DNA of 64,000 bases. Origin: Chitinophagaceae bacterium (GTDB taxonomy: Bacteria; Bacteroidota; Bacteroidia; Chitinophagales; Chitinophagaceae). The DNA lies in the NCBI GenBank assembly GCA_017307755.1, contig JAFKGQ010000006.1:310001-374000 (forward strand), given 5' to 3'. A program made the translations under genes and the position numbers. The notes below the pieces were generated by a model that was given only the letters and a program-made list of their open reading frames with translations, searched no databases and was not told where the DNA came from. Each line of letters opens with the position of its first letter. The first letter of the stretch is position 1. This document shows, piece after piece, positions 26,723 to 35,993 of this stretch.

Positions 26723-29700
26723 AATATATTATAGGTGATGCCCAGGGAATATTGAGTGCCTTTATAATATTGATGGCGGATATATTGTGTGCCGTAAAAT
26801 ATCCCCTTATTGCCCGGGTAGGTGTATACTTCCCGAAAAGGCGGATTGATGATGTTCTTTACAAATCCCTTGACCACAAACCGTCTGAATACCCGCTGGC
26901 TAAAAATAAAATCCAGGATGGGAGCAGGCCGTTCGTATATATCAGGTGTACCGTCCAACTGCACCTGGATCAATCTTTCGCCTACGACATTAAAACTGGC
27001 GGTAAGAGAAGTACCCTGCCGCTGGTTGTCATAGTCGATATAAGCGTTCACAGAATAAGGAGCCTGTTCAAAGAGAGGGCTGGTTTCCGGCGCCCGCCGG
27101 TCTACGATCCGCGAAGCATCCAGGCGCTCTTTATTCTTTTTGATGACACTGGCCGCAAACATCACGTTAGAGCCAAGAAAGACATGGCTCAATGGCTTCC
27201 ACAGCGTGCCCAGGTTCTTTCTTATTTCCAGTTCGATGCCATAGACCTTGCCCTGCTCAGGATCGTTGATAAATTTTACGATAGGATACTCCTGCGCGTA
27301 GGAATTATTACCCTGGGAATTGAGGATAAATACCTTCGTAAGCTGGTGGTCGATCAATTTCCCGAATACCGAAGCAGAGAGCACCTCTCCCTGATGGGGA
27401 AACCATTCCCAGCGGAAATCCAGGCTTTTTGTAAACTGGTTCACCAGCGAAGGATTACCGCCTACGACGGCAAATTGAAAGGGGTCGAACTGGTAGAGGT
27501 TGGTGATTTCCCGCAGCTCCGGCCGCGCCAGCGAGGTATTGAAGGCCAGCCTGAAATTCATATTCTGCCGGTACGTATAGGTAAGGTTGACGGAATAGTA
27601 GGGTTTTAAACTTTGCTTGTAGCCGGTCTTGGGGTTCACCGCCACGTAGGTGTTCTTGGGCTGGCCCTGGAAGCCAATGGGCACGTCCGGCGGGGTCAGC
27701 AGCGAAGGGTCAATAAAATTATCCTTGGCCACATTGACCGTATCCACTTGCGCACCGATGTCCGTGGATTCAAAGCGTACGCCGCCTACCACACGCAGCT
27801 GCTCTATGGGATGCAGGTCCAGCATGCCGTACCAGGATTCCGTCTTGTATTCACCCGTATAATTATTGGGTGATTTTCGTATCTCATATAAAAACCCGCC
27901 CACCCTTGGCTGCCCTTCGTTATTATACCCGGCAGGGTCTTTCAATCCAATGTTGTTATAGGCCACCAAGGCATCGGGGTTGCCGTCGTACTTGGAAAGT
28001 ATCCCGTAATTGCCTGGAAGTCCCAGTATGTTTTCCGTAAAATCGCGGGTACGCTTCAGATAACTATACCCGACCTTGAATTCCTGCTTTTGCCCCTTAA
28101 CAAAGAAAGGCTGGGTGACATCTATTTTAAAATTCGTATTGTTTTCCTTTAGCGTTCTGTAACGTCTCCCATTGGGGTCGGCCAGGATCGCTCCGGCAGG
28201 CCCGATACCATGCACCAGCCCCACTACCAGGGCATATTCATCGCTGCCGATCCCTACCCCGCTCTGATCTACAAATTTTTGATCTCTTTTATTCACGACG
28301 TTTACAAATCGGTAGTCGGGCTCGTTCGTAGACGCGTTTGATCGGGAATAAGCCCATCCGATGCGGGTGGCGATCTTTTCGTCCAGTTTATGCTCACCCT
28401 GGAGGTTGAGGGTATTAAAGACGCGAAAGGATTGTTTAAGCCCGAAAAGATTATTGTAGATCTTTGACACCAGCCCCGTGTTTGTAAATTCGCCGATGAG
28501 ATTGGTGCCGGTGACTTCGGCGCCCCGGCTACCCATATACTGGATCCCCACTTCATGATTTTTTGTGATCTGGTAGGTCGCGCCCGCCAGCACACCATAA
28601 TTGAGCTTCCGGATACCGGTGTTTTCCTTATAGGCAAGGTATCTGCCCAGATTGATATTGTCAGGCGAAATAAAATTGGGGACGTGCAGCCTGTTGAAGA
28701 TGCCCGTGCCCGTCAGCACACCCTGATAGATGCTCCATTGGTTCAGGTCGGCATGATACCTGTCTTCCGTCCGGGAATAATAATTACCCCCCAGTATGAT
28801 GCCCAGCGCGTGTCCGTTAAAAACCCGGTAGGTATTACCAAATATCACATTGTATAGCTGATCAGGCTTTGCTTTTTGATAAGAAGTAGTGATCACCGGG
28901 TCCAGCCCCAGCATCAGTTTGTTGACGCGGTTGGCTTCCGCGGCAAGCTCCGGCGTGTTCCTGCTATCGATAAATAATTTCTGTATATCCCTTCTCCCGC
29001 CGGGGTACAATTCCTTTAAAGCAAGAAAGTCGGGGCTGAGATTATGTGTATTGACTTTTTCACCAAAAAAGCCGGGATCGTAATTGCGGAAGGCGTTGAA
29101 CCTCCCTCCCAGCCCGATGGTGGAATTAGCGCCCGCCTGCACTATAAAGGACAGGACCATGCTGTCGGGCACCGATTTTGTTTTTAGTTCCACGATGCCT
29201 GCCGATGCATCTGCCGGTCTGTCCGGGGTAAGCGTCTTATATACCGTGATATTATCCAGCAGGCCTGCCGGAATAAGGTCCAGGGGTACGGAAGTACGAT
29301 CAGGGTCGGCCGAAGACAGCCTTGCTCCATTCAGCTCGGCGATGACACTGCGATCCCCCAATCCCCGAATAGCCACATATTTTTCATCGGTGATCGTAAC
29401 GCCTGTCACACGCTGTAATGCCTGGGTGACCGTGATGCTGGCCGTCTTTTCGATATTCCTGGCGCTGATGCCGTCGGAAATGACGGCAGCCTTTCTCCGC
29501 TCGTTCAGCAGAGCATTCTCATTGTTTACTTTTTTTCGTGCCTCTACCGTCACCGCCTCCAGCGTTTTATTATCCTGGCGCAGCCGGATGTCAAATCGGG
29601 TATGCTCATACTCCCCTGCTTTTACCCGCCTGCCCGCATAGCCGACGATGGAAAAGACCAATACCGCCTTGTCATTCGGCACCCGTATGGAAAATTTACC

Positions 29701-30174
29701 CTGCTCATCCGTGTGGGTGCCCGTCCCGCTCCCTTCTACCCTGATACTCGCACCGGGTAAGGGAGTGCCGTCCTTCGCATCCTTAACGGTCCCTGTGATG
29801 ACGATGGCGCCTGGCCCCGCTTGGCCGGATGATATGGAATTTTTTTTTAGCGACAGCATACCATCTCCGTCAATGTACGCACTTGTATTCGTCCCTGACA
29901 ACACCCGCTCAAGCGCCACCCCTGCTTCCATATCCGTGAGGTTCAGTGTTATCAATTTGTCCTCCAGCATTTCCGGCGCATAGGACAACCCCACATTCAG
30001 CTGACGGGCTACCTCCTTCAATGCTTTCGAAATTAAAGTGTTCTCAAAATGCAGGGAAACCTTTTTCCTCATCGTCTCCTGCGATAGGGCGCGAGAGCTG
30101 TTCAACAGCAACAGCATCATTCCGGCCAGGGCAATACAATAGCCTGCCCGCTTCCGGGCCAAGATTTTCGTCAT
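26719..30174 (-). CDS. TonB-dependent receptor with STN signalling domain
   Basis: A 1151-residue outer-membrane receptor/transducer. After the signal peptide (LAGMMLLLLNSSRALSQ) comes an STN domain (VSLHFENTLISKALKEVA, LITLNLTDMEAGVAL), which contacts a FecR-type anti-sigma factor. It is followed by a carboxypeptidase-regulatory domain (ITGTVKDAKDGTPLPGASI), the plug (VTQALQRVTGVTI, YVAIRGLGDRSVIAELNG) and the barrel ending YSLGITYNIF. It directly follows fecR (21 bases), so binding of its ligand should release the ECF sigma factor of the operon. No SusD gene is present; lipoproteins of the DUF4397 and FAS1 types follow instead. Confidence 0.88.
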   Translation of the reverse strand: MTKILARKRAGYCIALAGMMLLLLNSSRALSQETMRKKVSLHFENTLISKALKEVARQLNVGLSYAPEMLEDKLITLNLTDMEAGVALERVLSGTNTSAYIDGDGMLSLKKNSISSGQAGPGAIVITGTVKDAKDGTPLPGASIRVEGSGTGTHTDEQGKFSIRVPNDKAVLVFSIVGYAGRRVKAGEYEHTRFDIRLRQDNKTLEAVTVEARKKVNNENALLNERRKAAVISDGISARNIEKTASITVTQALQRVTGVTITDEKYVAIRGLGDRSVIAELNGARLSSADPDRTSVPLDLIPAGLLDNITVYKTLTPDRPADASAGIVELKTKSVPDSMVLSFIVQAGANSTIGLGGRFNAFRNYDPGFFGEKVNTHNLSPDFLALKELYPGGRRDIQKLFIDSRNTPELAAEANRVNKLMLGLDPVITTSYQKAKPDQLYNVIFGNTYRVFNGHALGIILGGNYYSRTEDRYHADLNQWSIYQGVLTGTGIFNRLHVPNFISPDNINLGRYLAYKENTGIRKLNYGVLAGATYQITKNHEVGIQYMGSRGAEVTGTNLIGEFTNTGLVSKIYNNLFGLKQSFRVFNTLNLQGEHKLDEKIATRIGWAYSRSNASTNEPDYRFVNVVNKRDQKFVDQSGVGIGSDEYALVVGLVHGIGPAGAILADPNGRRYRTLKENNTNFKIDVTQPFFVKGQKQEFKVGYSYLKRTRDFTENILGLPGNYGILSKYDGNPDALVAYNNIGLKDPAGYNNEGQPRVGGFLYEIRKSPNNYTGEYKTESWYGMLDLHPIEQLRVVGGVRFESTDIGAQVDTVNVAKDNFIDPSLLTPPDVPIGFQGQPKNTYVAVNPKTGYKQSLKPYYSVNLTYTYRQNMNFRLAFNTSLARPELREITNLYQFDPFQFAVVGGNPSLVNQFTKSLDFRWEWFPHQGEVLSASVFGKLIDHQLTKVFILNSQGNNSYAQEYPIVKFINDPEQGKVYGIELEIRKNLGTLWKPLSHVFLGSNVMFAASVIKKNKERLDASRIVDRRAPETSPLFEQAPYSVNAYIDYDNQRQGTSLTASFNVVGERLIQVQLDGTPDIYERPAPILDFIFSQRVFRRFVVKGFVKNIINPPFREVYTYPGNKGIFYGTQYIRHQYYKGTQYSLGITYNIF

Positions 30175-30195
30175 AGCGCTTGTAATATTTATTGA

Positions 30196-31221
30196 TTATT
30201 TTATCGGGTCACCCATGGATGCTCCGGCATCTTGTATATGATAGACCGAATCCTTTACTTGTACATGCATGTTCAGCTTCCCCGTCATCAGTTTGAGGAC
30301 ATTACCAAGGTCTTTCTTAGGATATTGGAAGGTCAGCTTTCTGTCTGCCAGCATATCATCATCAAATACGATCCTGCATTTATAGATCCTCCTCAGTTGT
30401 ATGACCACCTCTCCCAGCGTCATCGAATCAAAGCTGAGCTGGGCATCCTCCATCCAGCTGAAATAATTCCCGATGGCCGCCGTAGTCTCGCGTACTACGC
30501 TGCCTGAATGCCAGATGCCGGCATCCCCATGTTCCAGGGGAACAGCAGCGCTTTCCAGGCCATTCCTATCCCTTAGGGCTACCTTCCCTTCACTGACTGC
30601 AACCACCACACTTGAATCTTCCGGGTTATCCGCCACATTGAACTTCGTACCCAACACATGTATCATCGCATTTCCATCCGTCACAATAAATGGATGGGCC
30701 GGGTCCCTCGCCACATCAAAAAATGCCTCACCTTCCAATTCAATCTCTCTTTTATCCAATCCCTTGTAACTCGCGGGAAAACGCAGCCTGGACCGCTCGT
30801 TCAGGAATACCACCGTCCCATCCGCCAGCACGATCCTGCTTTTTTCCCCCACCACAGTAGTCCTCACGACCCACTCACTTTTATCATCCACATAAGCCCT
30901 ATGCGACACCATCCGCCACAAAAAAGAGCCGATACCGACGATCAATACAGCCGCAGCCGCCCATTTCCAAACTCTTTTGCCCATATGCACCACCCCGGGC
31001 TTTTCGCCTCTGGCTATGGCAATCTGCAACCGTGCATAGATATCCTCCAACGCCTCTCGCTTCTGTTGCGCAGGTATTTGCGTCTCCGGAGCATCCACAC
31101 TGGACTTGTCCTTTATCCATTGTTCAAATAAGGCCCTTCCCTCCACCGTCCGTCTGCCCTTTATAAAATCCCGGAATAATTTCCGGATCCTTTTGGCCCG
31201 TCGCTGTTTTGATTCATTCAT
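30196..31221 (-). CDS. FecR-family anti-sigma factor
   Basis: A 341-residue inner-membrane anti-sigma factor. The cytoplasmic N-terminal ~85 residues hold the sigma-binding region (RDFIKGRRTVEGRALFEQWI). One membrane helix follows (WAAAAVLIVGIGSFLW), then the periplasmic FecR domain (SRIVLADGTVVFLNERSRLRFP, GEAFFDVARDPAHPFIV, IHVLGTKFNV) and the C-terminal DUF4974 domain (MTLGEVVIQLRRIYKCRIVFDD). It lies between the sigma factor and the STN receptor gene, the standard order of Bacteroidota cell-surface signalling systems. Confidence 0.92.
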   Translation of the reverse strand: MNESKQRRAKRIRKLFRDFIKGRRTVEGRALFEQWIKDKSSVDAPETQIPAQQKREALEDIYARLQIAIARGEKPGVVHMGKRVWKWAAAAVLIVGIGSFLWRMVSHRAYVDDKSEWVVRTTVVGEKSRIVLADGTVVFLNERSRLRFPASYKGLDKREIELEGEAFFDVARDPAHPFIVTDGNAMIHVLGTKFNVADNPEDSSVVVAVSEGKVALRDRNGLESAAVPLEHGDAGIWHSGSVVRETTAAIGNYFSWMEDAQLSFDSMTLGEVVIQLRRIYKCRIVFDDDMLADRKLTFQYPKKDLGNVLKLMTGKLNMHVQVKDSVYHIQDAGASMGDPIK

Positions 31222-31299
31222 TTTTTATCCCTCTACTATATATGATACAGGTTCGTACTGGATATTCCTATCCCAAACAAAAAAATAATAAACAATAAC

Positions 31300-31872
31300 T
31301 TAAAAAAAGAGGGAATTGAGCTCCTGGAGTCCGGCCTTCAGTACCCGGAATGCTTTGGATAAATGATTCTTCACCGTATGTTGGGAGATATTGAGACGTT
31401 CTGCTATTTCCTTATGGCTCAGGTTCTCTTCCTTGCTTAATTGATAGACTTCCTTGCATTTTTCCGGTAATTCACGGATATTCTCCTCCATCATCCGGAC
31501 GACAAGCTTGTGATGATAATTGTCTTCGATACTTTCCCCGTCAGCCATGGCAATGGCAGCCGCCTCTTCTTCAAAAGGCCTGGTATCTTTCAATGTCCGG
31601 AGAAATCGTAATATTTCGTGATAGAGTATGGTGTATAAATATCCGCTAAAGCTGGACTGTATACGAATGGTCCGCCGGTTGTTCCATAACTTGAGAAAGG
31701 CGTCATGTACAATTAATTTGGCATCCTCCAGCTGGCGGGTCTTACGGATCTTGGCATGCACGAATTCCAGCATCTGCGGGGCATACCGGTCATATATTTC
31801 CCTAAAGGCCCTTTCATCGTCGGATGCCATCCGGTGCATCAGATCCATATCTGAAAGGGTGTGGGGAAACAT
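31300..31872 (-). CDS. ECF RNA polymerase sigma-70 factor
   Basis: A 190-residue extracytoplasmic-function sigma factor of the Bacteroidota FecI-like type. Region 2 is seen in AFREIYDRYAPQMLEFV and AFLKLWNNRRTI, and region 4 as a helix-turn-helix in LSHKEIAERLNISQHTVKNHLSKAF. It heads the fasciclin/TonB receptor operon and is separated by 78 bases from fecR. Its upstream region is shared with the divergent TetR gene and contains the palindromic TetR-type operator, so the TetR protein might also affect it. Confidence 0.92.
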   Translation of the reverse strand: MFPHTLSDMDLMHRMASDDERAFREIYDRYAPQMLEFVHAKIRKTRQLEDAKLIVHDAFLKLWNNRRTIRIQSSFSGYLYTILYHEILRFLRTLKDTRPFEEEAAAIAMADGESIEDNYHHKLVVRMMEENIRELPEKCKEVYQLSKEENLSHKEIAERLNISQHTVKNHLSKAFRVLKAGLQELNSLFF

Positions 31873-31942
31873 AGATTAGCGTTGAGGCGGTAAAGCTATT
31901 ATATTTCCAAGGCCCGTATTTTAAGGAATTATTAATCTTTCA

Positions 31943-31964
31943 TTTTTAATCATTTGATTAAAAA
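31943..31964. promoter_or_regulatory. Palindromic operator upstream of tetR
   Basis: Ten-base arms TTTTTAATCA and TGATTAAAAA flank a two-base centre. The core (TTAATCA..TGATTAA) recurs before the efflux operon at 32799. Its position 56 bases before the TetR start and 71 before the divergent sigma factor start fits an autoregulatory operator. Confidence 0.65.
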
Positions 31965-32019
31965 ACTTGTTTAAATCAAAATCCAGGGTATCTTTGTTCC
32001 CAAAACAAAGAAGGAACCA

Positions 32020-32691
32020 GTGGCAAAAGCAGCACGTAAGAAACGCCCCCCAACAAAAAAAAAGGCCTCCAGACCTCTTCCCGCGGATATATCCACGGAA
32101 GAAAAGATCATGCAGGCCGCCAAAAAACTCTTCACCAAAAAAGGCTTCGCCGCCACCCGTACCCGCGACATCGCCGAAGAGGCCGGCATCAACCTGGCCC
32201 TCCTCAACTACTATTTCCGGAGCAAGGAAAAACTGTTCGACATCGTCATGCTGGACAACTTCCGGCAATTTATAAAAGGGGTTTCTGTCAGCCTCCTGGA
32301 CGAGACAGCCTCCTTCGACGAAAAGATCAAAAAAATCGTCACCGCCTATATCGACTTCATCACCCATCACCCGGACTTGCCACTCTTCATCCTGAATGAG
32401 ATAAGAGGTAACCCCTCCAGGCTCGTCCAACAGATCAGCGCAGAAGTCGCCCCCCTGCGGGCCCATATGTTCAGACAGCTACAGGAGGCCGGTAAACAGG
32501 GAAAAATAAACCCTATCGACCCCTTTCATTTTATAGCCAACCTGATAGGATTGACGGTCTTCCCTTTCGTGGCGCGACCGCTCCTCCAAAGGGTCACCGG
32601 CGTCAGCGACCAGCAATTCCAGGCATTTATGGAAGAAAGGAAAGAACTCGTACCCCTATGGATCAGCGCAATTATGCATTCGAAAAAATAA
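32020..32691 (+). CDS. TetR/AcrR-family repressor of the efflux operon
   Basis: A 223-residue regulator. A Lys/Arg-rich tail of about 28 residues precedes the TetR helix-turn-helix (IMQAAKKLFTKKGFAATRTRDIAEEAGINLALLNYYF region) and an all-helical ligand domain follows. The start is GTG, the only plausible one ahead of the HTH. Matching palindromes upstream of this gene and of the adjacent tolC gene point to repression of both. The layout TetR, adaptor, two ATPases, two permeases is the same as cecR-ybhGFSR in Escherichia coli, where the regulator responds to toxic compounds. The inducer here is unknown. Confidence 0.88.
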   Translation: MAKAARKKRPPTKKKASRPLPADISTEEKIMQAAKKLFTKKGFAATRTRDIAEEAGINLALLNYYFRSKEKLFDIVMLDNFRQFIKGVSVSLLDETASFDEKIKKIVTAYIDFITHHPDLPLFILNEIRGNPSRLVQQISAEVAPLRAHMFRQLQEAGKQGKINPIDPFHFIANLIGLTVFPFVARPLLQRVTGVSDQQFQAFMEERKELVPLWISAIMHSKK

Positions 32692-32706
32692 AATATGGCC
32701 AAACTT

Positions 32707-32789
32707 AAAATATTCCCTCGGATAGATCGTCCTCCTGAACAGGTTCACACCGCTCCCCTGGGACGCGAACCCAAGAGGGATATTTTTTT
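32707..32789 (+). terminator. Terminator with large branched loop after tetR
   Basis: A 12-pair stem with one bulged T (32707-32719 with 32775-32786) ends in a run of seven T residues. The 55-base interior can form a GGTTC/GAACC stem (32742-32746 with 32767-32771). It starts 16 bases after the tetR stop and ends before the efflux operator, so it should separate the two transcripts. The elaborate loop is unusual for a plain terminator. Confidence 0.5.
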
Positions 32790-32798
32790 GCCAATTTG

Positions 32799-32814
32799 TT
32801 AATCAATTGATTAA
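32799..32814. promoter_or_regulatory. Perfect 16-base palindromic operator of the efflux operon
   Basis: TTAATCAATTGATTAA is its own reverse complement and shares its half-sites with the operator before tetR. It ends 18 bases before the tolC-like ATG, where a bound TetR protein would block transcription. Confidence 0.7.
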
Positions 32815-32832
32815 ATCAAAACAATTAAAAAA

Positions 32833-34116
32833 ATGATTAAGATTGTAAAGTGCCTGAGCCTCCTTCTCATACTCCTTCCCCCGGAGAGAGATCTCGCTCA
32901 GCCGCCGCAGTCCCTCACCCTTGAACAATGCTATCAGCTGGCAGAAACAAACTACCCGCTCACACGTCAGCGGGCCCTCATCGAAAAGACAAAGGAATAC
33001 AACATCGACAATATCCGCAAAGGTATCTACCCCCAGCTGGCAGTCAATGGTTCCGCCACCTACCAATCCGATGTGACAAAGATCTCCCTCCCCCCCATAC
33101 CCGGACTTAACTTCAATATACCCACCGTATCCAAAGACCAGTACAAACTCTATGGAGAGGTCACCCAAACCCTCACCGACTTTGGGATCAACCAGCAAAA
33201 AAGAGCCATCAGCGCCACCGACGCAGCGGTACAGGAAGAAAACCTTAATACAGAACTCTATAAATTAAAGGACAGGGTCAATCAGTTGTTCTTTGGCGTC
33301 CTGCTCATCGACGGCCAGATCAGGCAGAACGACCTCTCCGCACAGGATATAAAAACAGGCATCTCCAAAGTCCAGGCAGCCATCACAAGTGGCACGGATT
33401 TCAAAAGCAGTCTCAACAAACTAAAAGCCGAGCTCCTGACCAACGGTCAACATACCATCGACCTCAAAGCCACCCGTAGGTCATACACCGATATGCTGGG
33501 GCTTTTTCTCGATACGACTATCGACGAACACACCGCCTTTGTCAGACCGGTGCCGCCCGTATACAGCGACTCCATCAACAGACCGGAATTGAAAGCTTAC
33601 GACCTTCAAACACGCAGCTATATCGAACAACAGCGCCTTACACGGATCAACAATTATCCCCAGCTCAATGCCTTCTTCCAGGGAGGCCTGGGCAAACCCA
33701 ATCCCGTCAATTTCCTTTCCACCCAACTCTCCGGTTATTATCTGACAGGTGTCCGGCTGAGCTGGAATTTCGGCGGCCTCTACACCTATCATAAAGACAA
33801 ACTGATAAATAAGAACAACCAGGAGATGGTCCTGGCGCAGCGCAATACCTTCCTCTTCAATACATCCGTAACCCTGCGACAGCAAAACGCGGATATCCTC
33901 CGGTACCAGCAGTTGATACAGTCCGATAACGACATCGTAGACCTCCGCGATTCGATCAAACAGACCTCCGCCGTCCAACTGCAGAATGGAGTTATCACAG
34001 CCAACGACTATTTGCTCGATATCAACGCGGAAGCCCAGGCCAGACAGGACCGCCTCCTCCACGAGATCCAGCTCCTGTTGTCACAATACAACCATAAAAC
34101 CACCGCTGGTAATTAA
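32833..34116 (+). CDS. TolC-family outer-membrane efflux protein
   Basis: A 427-residue outer-membrane channel component. It has a signal peptide (MIKIVKCLSLLLILL) and the usual TolC N-terminal LTLEQCYQLAETNYPL, followed by long helical hairpins and a paired repeat (the second half includes RPELKAYDLQTRSYIEQQ and GVRLSWNFGGLY). It provides the outer-membrane exit duct for the tripartite exporter encoded by the next five genes. It is the first gene of that operon, directly behind the palindromic operator. Confidence 0.9.
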   Translation: MIKIVKCLSLLLILLPPERDLAQPPQSLTLEQCYQLAETNYPLTRQRALIEKTKEYNIDNIRKGIYPQLAVNGSATYQSDVTKISLPPIPGLNFNIPTVSKDQYKLYGEVTQTLTDFGINQQKRAISATDAAVQEENLNTELYKLKDRVNQLFFGVLLIDGQIRQNDLSAQDIKTGISKVQAAITSGTDFKSSLNKLKAELLTNGQHTIDLKATRRSYTDMLGLFLDTTIDEHTAFVRPVPPVYSDSINRPELKAYDLQTRSYIEQQRLTRINNYPQLNAFFQGGLGKPNPVNFLSTQLSGYYLTGVRLSWNFGGLYTYHKDKLINKNNQEMVLAQRNTFLFNTSVTLRQQNADILRYQQLIQSDNDIVDLRDSIKQTSAVQLQNGVITANDYLLDINAEAQARQDRLLHEIQLLLSQYNHKTTAGN

Positions 34117-34138
34117 TCATACTATTAAAACAAGATAA

Positions 34139-35077
34139 ATGAGAAACTTAACATTCCCGGTCCTCCTCGTCATCACCGCCCTGGCAACCTCCTGCCACGA
34201 CAATCGGCCCGATACGGATGCCTCGGGAGTATTCGAATCCGATGAGGTCATCGTGTCGGCGGAACAAACGGGAAAGCTCCTCTCCTTCCCTATAAAAGAA
34301 GGGGATACCCTCCGCAAAGGAACCCTGGTCGGCAACATAGACGTTAGTAATGTCATCCTTCAAAAAGAACAGATGCAGGCCAGCATACAAGCCCTACGCC
34401 AAAAGACTACAAACCCCAGACCCCAGATGGAGCTGGTACGGCGCCAACTGGAAGTCCAGGAATCTCAGCTCGCCCAGCAACAAAGAGAGAAGATCCGTAC
34501 AGAGAACCTCCTGAAAGCAGACGCCGCCACCCAAAAGCAGCTGGACGATATCAACTCACAAATAGACCAGCTTAACAAACAAATAGCCGTATCCCGTCAA
34601 CAGATAGCCCTCGACAATTCCAACATCGCCACACAGAACAGGACCATCTTCAGCGAACAGGACCCGATGGAAAAATCCGTTGCCACTATCCAGGACCAGA
34701 TCAACAAAGGACAGATCATCAATCCCCTCACAGGTACCGTGCTGACCAAATACGCCCTCGAAGGCGAAATGACCACCACAGGCAAGGCACTCTATAAGAT
34801 AGCCAACATCGACACTCTTACCCTGCGCGCTTACATCACAGGAGCCCAGCTTACCGCTGTCAAATTGAACCAATCCGTTAAAGTATACACCGATGATGGC
34901 GCCAAAAACTACAGACAATACGCCGGACAGGTATACTGGATCTCTGACAAGTCGGAATTTACCCCCAAGACGATCCAGACAAAGGACGAACGGGCCAATC
35001 TCGTATACGCCATAAAGATCAGAGTAAAGAATGACGGCTTCCTGAAAATAGGTATGTACGGAGAAGTAAAATTCTAG
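34139..35077 (+). CDS. HlyD/YbhG-like periplasmic adaptor lipoprotein
   Basis: A membrane-fusion protein of 312 residues linking the ABC transporter to TolC. The N-terminus is a lipoprotein signal (LLVITALATSC), then a biotinyl-lipoyl half (SAEQTGKLLSFPIKEGDTLRKG is the family opening), a long coiled coil of roughly residues 75-165 rich in Gln, and the second lipoyl half and barrel (INPLTGTVLTKYALEGEMTTTGK). It is 22 bases after tolC and five bases before the first ATPase gene. It corresponds in position and type to YbhG of the enterobacterial ybhGFSR exporter. Confidence 0.88.
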   Translation: MRNLTFPVLLVITALATSCHDNRPDTDASGVFESDEVIVSAEQTGKLLSFPIKEGDTLRKGTLVGNIDVSNVILQKEQMQASIQALRQKTTNPRPQMELVRRQLEVQESQLAQQQREKIRTENLLKADAATQKQLDDINSQIDQLNKQIAVSRQQIALDNSNIATQNRTIFSEQDPMEKSVATIQDQINKGQIINPLTGTVLTKYALEGEMTTTGKALYKIANIDTLTLRAYITGAQLTAVKLNQSVKVYTDDGAKNYRQYAGQVYWISDKSEFTPKTIQTKDERANLVYAIKIRVKNDGFLKIGMYGEVKF

Positions 35078-35082
35078 ACAAT

Positions 35083-35991
35083 ATGATCACCGTTACTAAT
35101 ATTAAAAAGACGTACAACAAAGGACAGGTCACCGCGCTAAAAGACATCTCCTTTTCAGCGGATAAAGGCGAGCTCTTTGGCCTCATCGGCCCGGACGGAG
35201 CCGGGAAGACCACCCTGTTCCGCATACTCACTACCCTGCTGCTGCCCGATCAGGGAGAAGCTAACGTGAACAACTACGATATACAAAAAGATTACCAGCA
35301 GATACGGAACTGCGTAGGTTACATGCCCGGCCGGTTCAGCCTCTACCAGGACCTCACCGTCGAAGAGAACCTCAATTTCTTCGCCACCGTCTTCGGCACC
35401 ACTATAAAAGAGAACTACGATCTTATAAAAGATATATATCAACAGATTGAACCATTCAAGGACAGAAGGGCCGGAAAACTATCGGGAGGCATGAAACAAA
35501 AATTGGCATTATCCTGTGCGCTGATACATAAGCCCTCTGTCCTTTTTTTAGACGAGCCCACCACCGGCGTCGACGTGGTTTCCCGCAAGGAATTTTGGGC
35601 GATGTTGAAGAAATTAAAACAGGAAGGCATCACCATCCTCGTTTCGACCCCCTACATGGACGAAGCCAACCTGTGCGATCGCATCGCCCTGATCCAGAAA
35701 GGTGAGATCCTCTCCATCGACAAACCCGCCGGCATCGTAAAAGCGTTTCCCGGCGACCTCTATGCTGTCCGCGCCTCCAGTACTCACCGGCTGCTGCAAA
35801 ACGTCAGGAACTATCCCAACACCGCTACCTGTTTCGCCTTCGGAGACGCCCTGCACGTTACTTTTAAGACCCCCGGGTCTGAACCAACAGCGCTCCTCGA
35901 CCATCTGCATAAAAAAGACCATCCGGACGTCGCTATAGAAAAGATATCACCTACCATCGAAGACTGCTTTATCCATCTATTAAAGAATTAG
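35083..35991 (+). CDS. ABC exporter ATP-binding protein (first half of a YbhF-like pair)
   Basis: A 302-residue cytoplasmic ATPase. Walker A is GPDGAGKT (36-43), the signature is LSGGMKQK, Walker B is VLFLDEPTTGVD, and STPYMDEA contains the position of the switch region. After the ATPase domain there is a ~70-residue C-terminal extension. In YbhF of E. coli two such domains are fused in one protein; here the second ATPase is a separate gene two bases downstream. This one carries the canonical signature motif. Confidence 0.9.
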   Translation: MITVTNIKKTYNKGQVTALKDISFSADKGELFGLIGPDGAGKTTLFRILTTLLLPDQGEANVNNYDIQKDYQQIRNCVGYMPGRFSLYQDLTVEENLNFFATVFGTTIKENYDLIKDIYQQIEPFKDRRAGKLSGGMKQKLALSCALIHKPSVLFLDEPTTGVDVVSRKEFWAMLKKLKQEGITILVSTPYMDEANLCDRIALIQKGEILSIDKPAGIVKAFPGDLYAVRASSTHRLLQNVRNYPNTATCFAFGDALHVTFKTPGSEPTALLDHLHKKDHPDVAIEKISPTIEDCFIHLLKN

Positions 35992-35993
35992 CT

